Shown here one piece after another: positions 6,015-9,215 of a stretch of DNA of 9,215 nt (the first letter of the stretch is position 1; every line of letters begins with the position of its first letter). The DNA lies in contig JBOGIG010000103.1 of NCBI GenBank assembly GCA_050742455.1, positions 1 through 9,215 on the forward strand. The letters run 5' to 3'. The DNA comes from JBOGIG01 sp050742455. Its GTDB lineage: Bacteria; Actinomycetota; Acidimicrobiia; Acidimicrobiales; JBOGIG01. The translations under genes were made by a program, and so were the position numbers. The notes beneath the pieces were generated by a model. The model worked only from the letters and a program-made list of their open reading frames with translations, was not told the origin of the DNA and did no database searches.

Positions 6015-8798
6015 TCAATCCTGGCTCGCCGCGGCAGGGCCGGTCTGCGCCACAGCCGTGCCGGCCTGGCTCGCCGCGGCAGTGCCGGCCTGGCCCGCCA
6101 CAGCCTGGCCGGCCTGAGCCATGGCCATGACGGCCTGAGCCGCAGCCAGGCGGGCGATGGGCACCCGATAGGGCGAGCAGCTCACGTAATCCAGACCCGC
6201 CTGGGCGAAGACCTGAATGGATTGGGCATCCCCGCCATGCTCGCCGCACACTCCGAGTTTGAGGTCGGGTCTGGTGGCCCGTCCCCGCTCGACGGCCATC
6301 CTGATCAGCTCGCCCACCCCGGCGGCGTCCACCGTCTCGAACGGGTTGCGGCTCAATAGGCCCTGGCCCAGGTAGGCCGACATCATGCGCCCTTCCACGT
6401 CGTCCCGGCTGAAGCCGAACGTCATCTGGGTCAGGTCGTTGGTGCCAAAGGAGAAGAAGTCGGCCACTTCGGCCACTTCCCCGGCCACCAGGGCGGCCCG
6501 GGGCGTCTCGATCATGGTGCCCACGCTCAACGCGACAGCGGGACCGGGATCGCCCGGTGCCCCCTGATCCGGCCCGCTCCCCGCCGCTTGGGACCCGTTG
6601 GCGCCGGCCCCGGCCACCTCGGCCAGGGCTTCGTCGACCCAGGACCGAGCCAGGGCCAACTCCTCTCGGGACACGATCAGGGGAATCATGACCTCCACCA
6701 CGGGATGGCCCCCCACCCGAATCCTTTCCAGAGCGGCCTCCAACAGGGCCTTGACCTGCATGGTGTACAGGCCGGGCTTGATCACCCCAAGCCTCACCCC
6801 CCTGGTCCCGAGCATGGGATTGGTCTCCTTCCAGGCCACAGCAGCGGCAAAGAGGCGCTGTTCTGCATCGTCGAGGCCTACGGTGGCCTGCTTGATCGAC
6901 AGCTCGGTGGTATCAGGGAGGAACTCGTGCAGGGGCGGGTCCAACAGCCTCACCGTCACAGGCAGCCCGTCCATGGCCTCGAGGATCTCGATGAAGTCGT
7001 CGCGTTGGGCCGACCGCAGTTCCTCCAGCGCCTCGGCTTCCTCGCTTGGCGTGTCGGCCAGGATCATGCGCCGCACGATGGGAAGGCGGTCCTCGCCCAA
7101 GAACATGTGCTCGGTACGGCACAGGCCGATGCCCTCGGCCCCGAACCGGCGAGCGTTGGCCGCGTCCGGTCCGGTGTCGGCGTTGGCCCTGACCCCGAGC
7201 CGGCCCGCCCTGATCTCATCGGCCCAACCCAAGATGATCTCGAACTCCGCCGTCGGCTCGGCCGCCGACAGCTCCACGGCCCCCAGCACCACCTCCCCCG
7301 TCGTGCCGTCAATGGAGATGACGTCACCCTCATTGACCGTGACTCCCCCCGCCACAAATGAGCTGCCGGTTATCTTGACCGACTCGGCCCCCACTACGGC
7401 GGGCTTGCCCCAGCCTCGGGCCACCACGGCGGCGTGGCTGACCAGCCCACCCCTCGAGGTCAAGATCCCCTCCGAGGCGATCATGCCGTGGACATCCTCG
7501 GGAGAGGTCTCGCCCCGCACCAGGATGACCTTCTCGCCCCGCTCGGCGGCGTCGGCGGCGTCGTCAGCCTTGAAGTAGGCCCGGCCCACCGCCGCTCCCG
7601 GTGATGCCCCCAGGCCCTTGGCCACCACCACGATGTCGGTGGTGGCGAACTGGGGATGGAGCACCTGGTCTAAGTGATCGGCACTCACCCGGCCCACGGC
7701 CTCGGCATGGGACAGGGCGATGTGGTCATCGTTGGTCATGTCCACGGCCATGCGCAGGGCGGCTACGCCGGTGCGCTTGCCCACCCGGGTCTGAAGCATC
7801 CACAGCTTGTTCTGCTCGATGGTGAACTCGGTGTCGCACATGTCCCGGTAGTGGCGTTCCAGGCGGGCGAAGATCTCGGTCAGCTCGGTATGAGCGGCGG
7901 GAAAAATCTTCTCCAGGGCGGCCAGCGGTTCGGTGTTGCGGATCCCGGCCACCACGTCCTCACCCTGCGCATTGACCAGAAAGTCGCCATAGGAGCCCTG
8001 GGCCCCGGTGGCCGGATCCCGGGTGAAGCCCACCCCGGTGCCCGAGGTGTGGTCCCGGTTGCCGAACACCATGGCTTGGACATTGACCGCGGTGCCGAGA
8101 TCGTGGGACAGATGCTCCCGATTGCGGTAGGCCATGGCCCGGGGACTGCGCCAGGAGTCAAAGACCGCTTCGACGGCGCCCCGGAGCTGGTCTTGGGGGT
8201 CCTGGGGGAATGCCTGGCCGGTGTGGGCCGCCACCACGGTCTTGTACGACTCCACCAGGTAGGACAGCAGCTCGGGCGGGACCTCGGCGTCCGAGTCGGT
8301 GTTGGCCAACTCTTTGGCCGCATCGAATCTCTTGTCGAACTCCTCGCCGTCGATGCCGAGCACGATCCGGGCGTACATGGCGATGAAGCGACGATAAGAA
8401 TCGAGGGCGAAGCGCTCGTCTCCCGTCTGGGCGGCCAGTCCCTTGACCGAGGCGTCGTTGAGGCCCAGGTTCAACACGGTGTCCATCATCCCCGGCATGG
8501 AAAACTTCGCCCCCGAGCGCACGCTGACCAGCAGTGGATCATCGGCATCGCCGAGCCGCTTTCCCATGGCCTGCTCCAGCCGATCCCGGGCCTGGGCCAC
8601 CTCCTCGGTCAGACCCGACGGCCAACCGGCGGCCATGTAGTCCCGGCAGGCGTCGGTGGAGATGGTGAAACCGGGGGGCACGGGAAGCCTGAGCACAGAG
8701 GTCATTTCGGCCAGGTTGGCACCCTTGCCGCCCAGAAGCCCTTTGAGCTCCATGGGTGAGGTGTCGTGTTTGTGGTCGAAATCGAACACGTACTGCAT
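6015..8798 (-). CDS. ppdK: Pyruvate, phosphate dikinase
   Basis: A 927-residue PPDK, interconverting pyruvate + ATP + phosphate and PEP + AMP + pyrophosphate. The ATP-grasp domain starts with LLGGKGANLAEM (Lys25) and VSVRSGAKFSMPGMMDTVLNLG. The swivelling phosphohistidine domain carries the catalytic His455 in SRGGLVSHAAVVARG. The PEP/pyruvate barrel has Arg561 (CRTEHMF), Arg617, Glu764 (GTMIETPRA), Asn787 (FGTNDLTQ) and Cys851 (GVCGEHGGD), equivalent to the residues known in the Clostridium symbiosum enzyme (874 aa). The extra length is an insert of about 20-28 residues near 728-755 and a repetitive tail from about 890. The usual Thr two residues before the catalytic His, target of the PPDK regulatory kinase, is Val453. 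The ATG at 8796-8798 follows AGGAGG by 5 nt. First gene of the ppdK-dnaG-rpoD block. Confidence 0.97.
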   Translation of the reverse strand: MQYVFDFDHKHDTSPMELKGLLGGKGANLAEMTSVLRLPVPPGFTISTDACRDYMAAGWPSGLTEEVAQARDRLEQAMGKRLGDADDPLLVSVRSGAKFSMPGMMDTVLNLGLNDASVKGLAAQTGDERFALDSYRRFIAMYARIVLGIDGEEFDKRFDAAKELANTDSDAEVPPELLSYLVESYKTVVAAHTGQAFPQDPQDQLRGAVEAVFDSWRSPRAMAYRNREHLSHDLGTAVNVQAMVFGNRDHTSGTGVGFTRDPATGAQGSYGDFLVNAQGEDVVAGIRNTEPLAALEKIFPAAHTELTEIFARLERHYRDMCDTEFTIEQNKLWMLQTRVGKRTGVAALRMAVDMTNDDHIALSHAEAVGRVSADHLDQVLHPQFATTDIVVVAKGLGASPGAAVGRAYFKADDAADAAERGEKVILVRGETSPEDVHGMIASEGILTSRGGLVSHAAVVARGWGKPAVVGAESVKITGSSFVAGGVTVNEGDVISIDGTTGEVVLGAVELSAAEPTAEFEIILGWADEIRAGRLGVRANADTGPDAANARRFGAEGIGLCRTEHMFLGEDRLPIVRRMILADTPSEEAEALEELRSAQRDDFIEILEAMDGLPVTVRLLDPPLHEFLPDTTELSIKQATVGLDDAEQRLFAAAVAWKETNPMLGTRGVRLGVIKPGLYTMQVKALLEAALERIRVGGHPVVEVMIPLIVSREELALARSWVDEALAEVAGAGANGSQAAGSGPDQGAPGDPGPAVALSVGTMIETPRAALVAGEVAEVADFFSFGTNDLTQMTFGFSRDDVEGRMMSAYLGQGLLSRNPFETVDAAGVGELIRMAVERGRATRPDLKLGVCGEHGGDAQSIQVFAQAGLDYVSCSPYRVPIARLAAAQAVMAMAQAGQAVAGQAGTAAASQAGTAVAQTGPAAASQD
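6018..6119 (-). repeat. Ala/Gly/Gln repeat tail at the C-terminus of PPDK
   Basis: The last 34 codons of ppdK hold four 7-8-residue units: AGQAVAGQ (896-903), AGTAAASQ (904-911), AGTAVAQ (912-918) and TGPAAASQ (919-926). At DNA level, 6021-6043 and 6066-6088 match at 22 of 23 positions, 45 bp (15 codons) apart. This extension lies beyond the conserved PPDK end near IARLAAAQA (881-889). Confidence 0.85.
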
Positions 8799-8922
8799 CA
8801 GGTCCTCCTGATCTCGGGTGACGCCGCTTTACATCAGAACATGGCGCTTACCCTCGGATGCTACCCATCTACGGGCCGGCCCAGAACCAGATGTAGCCTG
8901 AGGAGATGGGGAGGCCGACGCC
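8799..8922. promoter_or_regulatory. Divergent intergenic region between ppdK and the methyltransferase gene
   Basis: These 124 bp must hold the start signals for rightward transcription and probably the ppdK promoter. TANNNT-type sequences exist on both strands (TAGCCT at 8894-8899 plus; TAGCAT at 8858-8863 minus), but neither has a convincing -35, so I do not assign a promoter. A perfect 10-bp palindrome GGGCCGGCCC lies at 8873-8882. Confidence 0.4.
8804..8809 (-). promoter_or_regulatory. Ribosome binding site of ppdK
   Basis: AGGAGG on the minus strand, 5 nt before the ATG at 8798. It is a near-ideal Shine-Dalgarno sequence and the strongest in the window, consistent with high expression of the first gene in the block. 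Confidence 0.85.
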
Positions 8923-9215
8923 GTGACGACCAGCCAGGAGTTGCCTGACCCGGCTGTCCCCCCCGCGGCTTACACCGAAGAGTGGTTTCGCACCACCTGC
9001 GGGGACTCCTCGGCCTGGTCGCCCGATGGCACCAAGGAGATCGGCGGCATTTACCTCCATGCCCTGGACCGGCTCGGATTCCAACCCGGACAGGTGCTGG
9101 TCGACCTGGGGTGCGGGCGAGGCGAGCTGATCGTGCTGGCCGCCCAGAAGGGGGCCAAGCGGGCCATAGGCATCGAATACGCGCCGGCCGCGGTGGACCT
9201 GGCCCTCCAGACCGT
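8923..9215 (+). CDS. Class I SAM-dependent methyltransferase, 3' partial
   Basis: The first 97 codons of a gene running off the right edge. After about 55 residues (AAYTEEWFRTTCGDSSAWSPDG, then helical GGIYLHALDRLGF) comes motif I, VLVDLGCGRGEL (58-69), the glycine-rich SAM-binding loop. It is followed by AIGIEYAPAAVDLA (81-94), where Glu85 should contact the SAM ribose. This is the Rossmann-fold class I pattern. The substrate cannot be told from this part. The start is GTG at 8923-8925: an in-frame TGA at 8899 excludes longer versions, and GGAG lies 9 nt upstream. It is divergent from ppdK. Confidence 0.85.
   Translation, partial: MTTSQELPDPAVPPAAYTEEWFRTTCGDSSAWSPDGTKEIGGIYLHALDRLGFQPGQVLVDLGCGRGELIVLAAQKGAKRAIGIEYAPAAVDLALQT

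Noticed and set aside
6598..7578. Long plus-strand open frame (326 codons) opposite ppdK
   Set aside because: It is antisense to conserved PPDK codons, has no recognisable domain, and is Ser/Arg/Pro-rich as expected of GC-rich shadow frames.
7674..8759. Long plus-strand open frame (361 codons) opposite ppdK
   Set aside because: The Gly/His/Val/Leu-rich composition mirrors the PPDK codons on the other strand. No domain and no ribosome binding site were seen.
1..9215. CRISPR array, insertion sequence, transposase, phage or biosynthetic gene cluster
   Set aside because: No regularly spaced repeats, terminal inverted repeats, transposase or integrase motifs were found on either strand.

Overview
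The window is high-GC DNA from an actinobacterium. The clues are a mycothiol-dependent maleylpyruvate-isomerase family protein, frequent GTG/TTG starts, tRNA genes without an encoded CCA, and the character of the RpoD, DnaG and PPDK proteins. A lineage near Acidimicrobiia is a guess from general resemblance, not something shown here.

Layout, left to right. (1) Positions 1-575, plus strand: the C-terminal three quarters of a mycothiol-dependent isomerase-like enzyme, cut by the window edge. (2) Positions about 656-2167, minus strand: an accessory patch with two toxin-antitoxin modules, a YefM-YoeB type pair and an MntA-HepT (nucleotidyltransferase-HEPN) pair. Each has the usual 4-nt stop/start overlap, and each toxin carries a suspicious change: catalytic His83 to Arg in YoeB, and an in-frame TAG just before the HEPN motif in HepT. 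(3) Positions 2313-2487, minus strand: two tRNA genes, one with a CAT anticodon (probably tRNA-Ile2) and tRNA-Asn(GTT). The 3' end of the CAT tRNA faces the toxin-antitoxin patch. (4) Positions 2581-2823, plus strand: a small glycine-rich protein whose 3' end overlaps rpoD. (5) Positions 2790-8798, minus strand: a core block transcribed ppdK, dnaG, rpoD. The ppdK-dnaG gap is 49 nt and dnaG-rpoD overlap by ATGA. (6) From 8923, plus strand: the start of a class I SAM methyltransferase, divergent from ppdK and cut by the right edge.

The core block joins primary sigma factor and primase (the classical macromolecular-synthesis pair) with the glycolytic/gluconeogenic enzyme pyruvate, phosphate dikinase. 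Translational coupling of dnaG to rpoD is evident. I found no clearly new biological system. The most informative oddities are the two damaged or altered toxins, a YefM-like operator with 12-bp spacing, the replaced regulatory threonine and repetitive C-terminal tail of PPDK, and the CAT tRNA identity.
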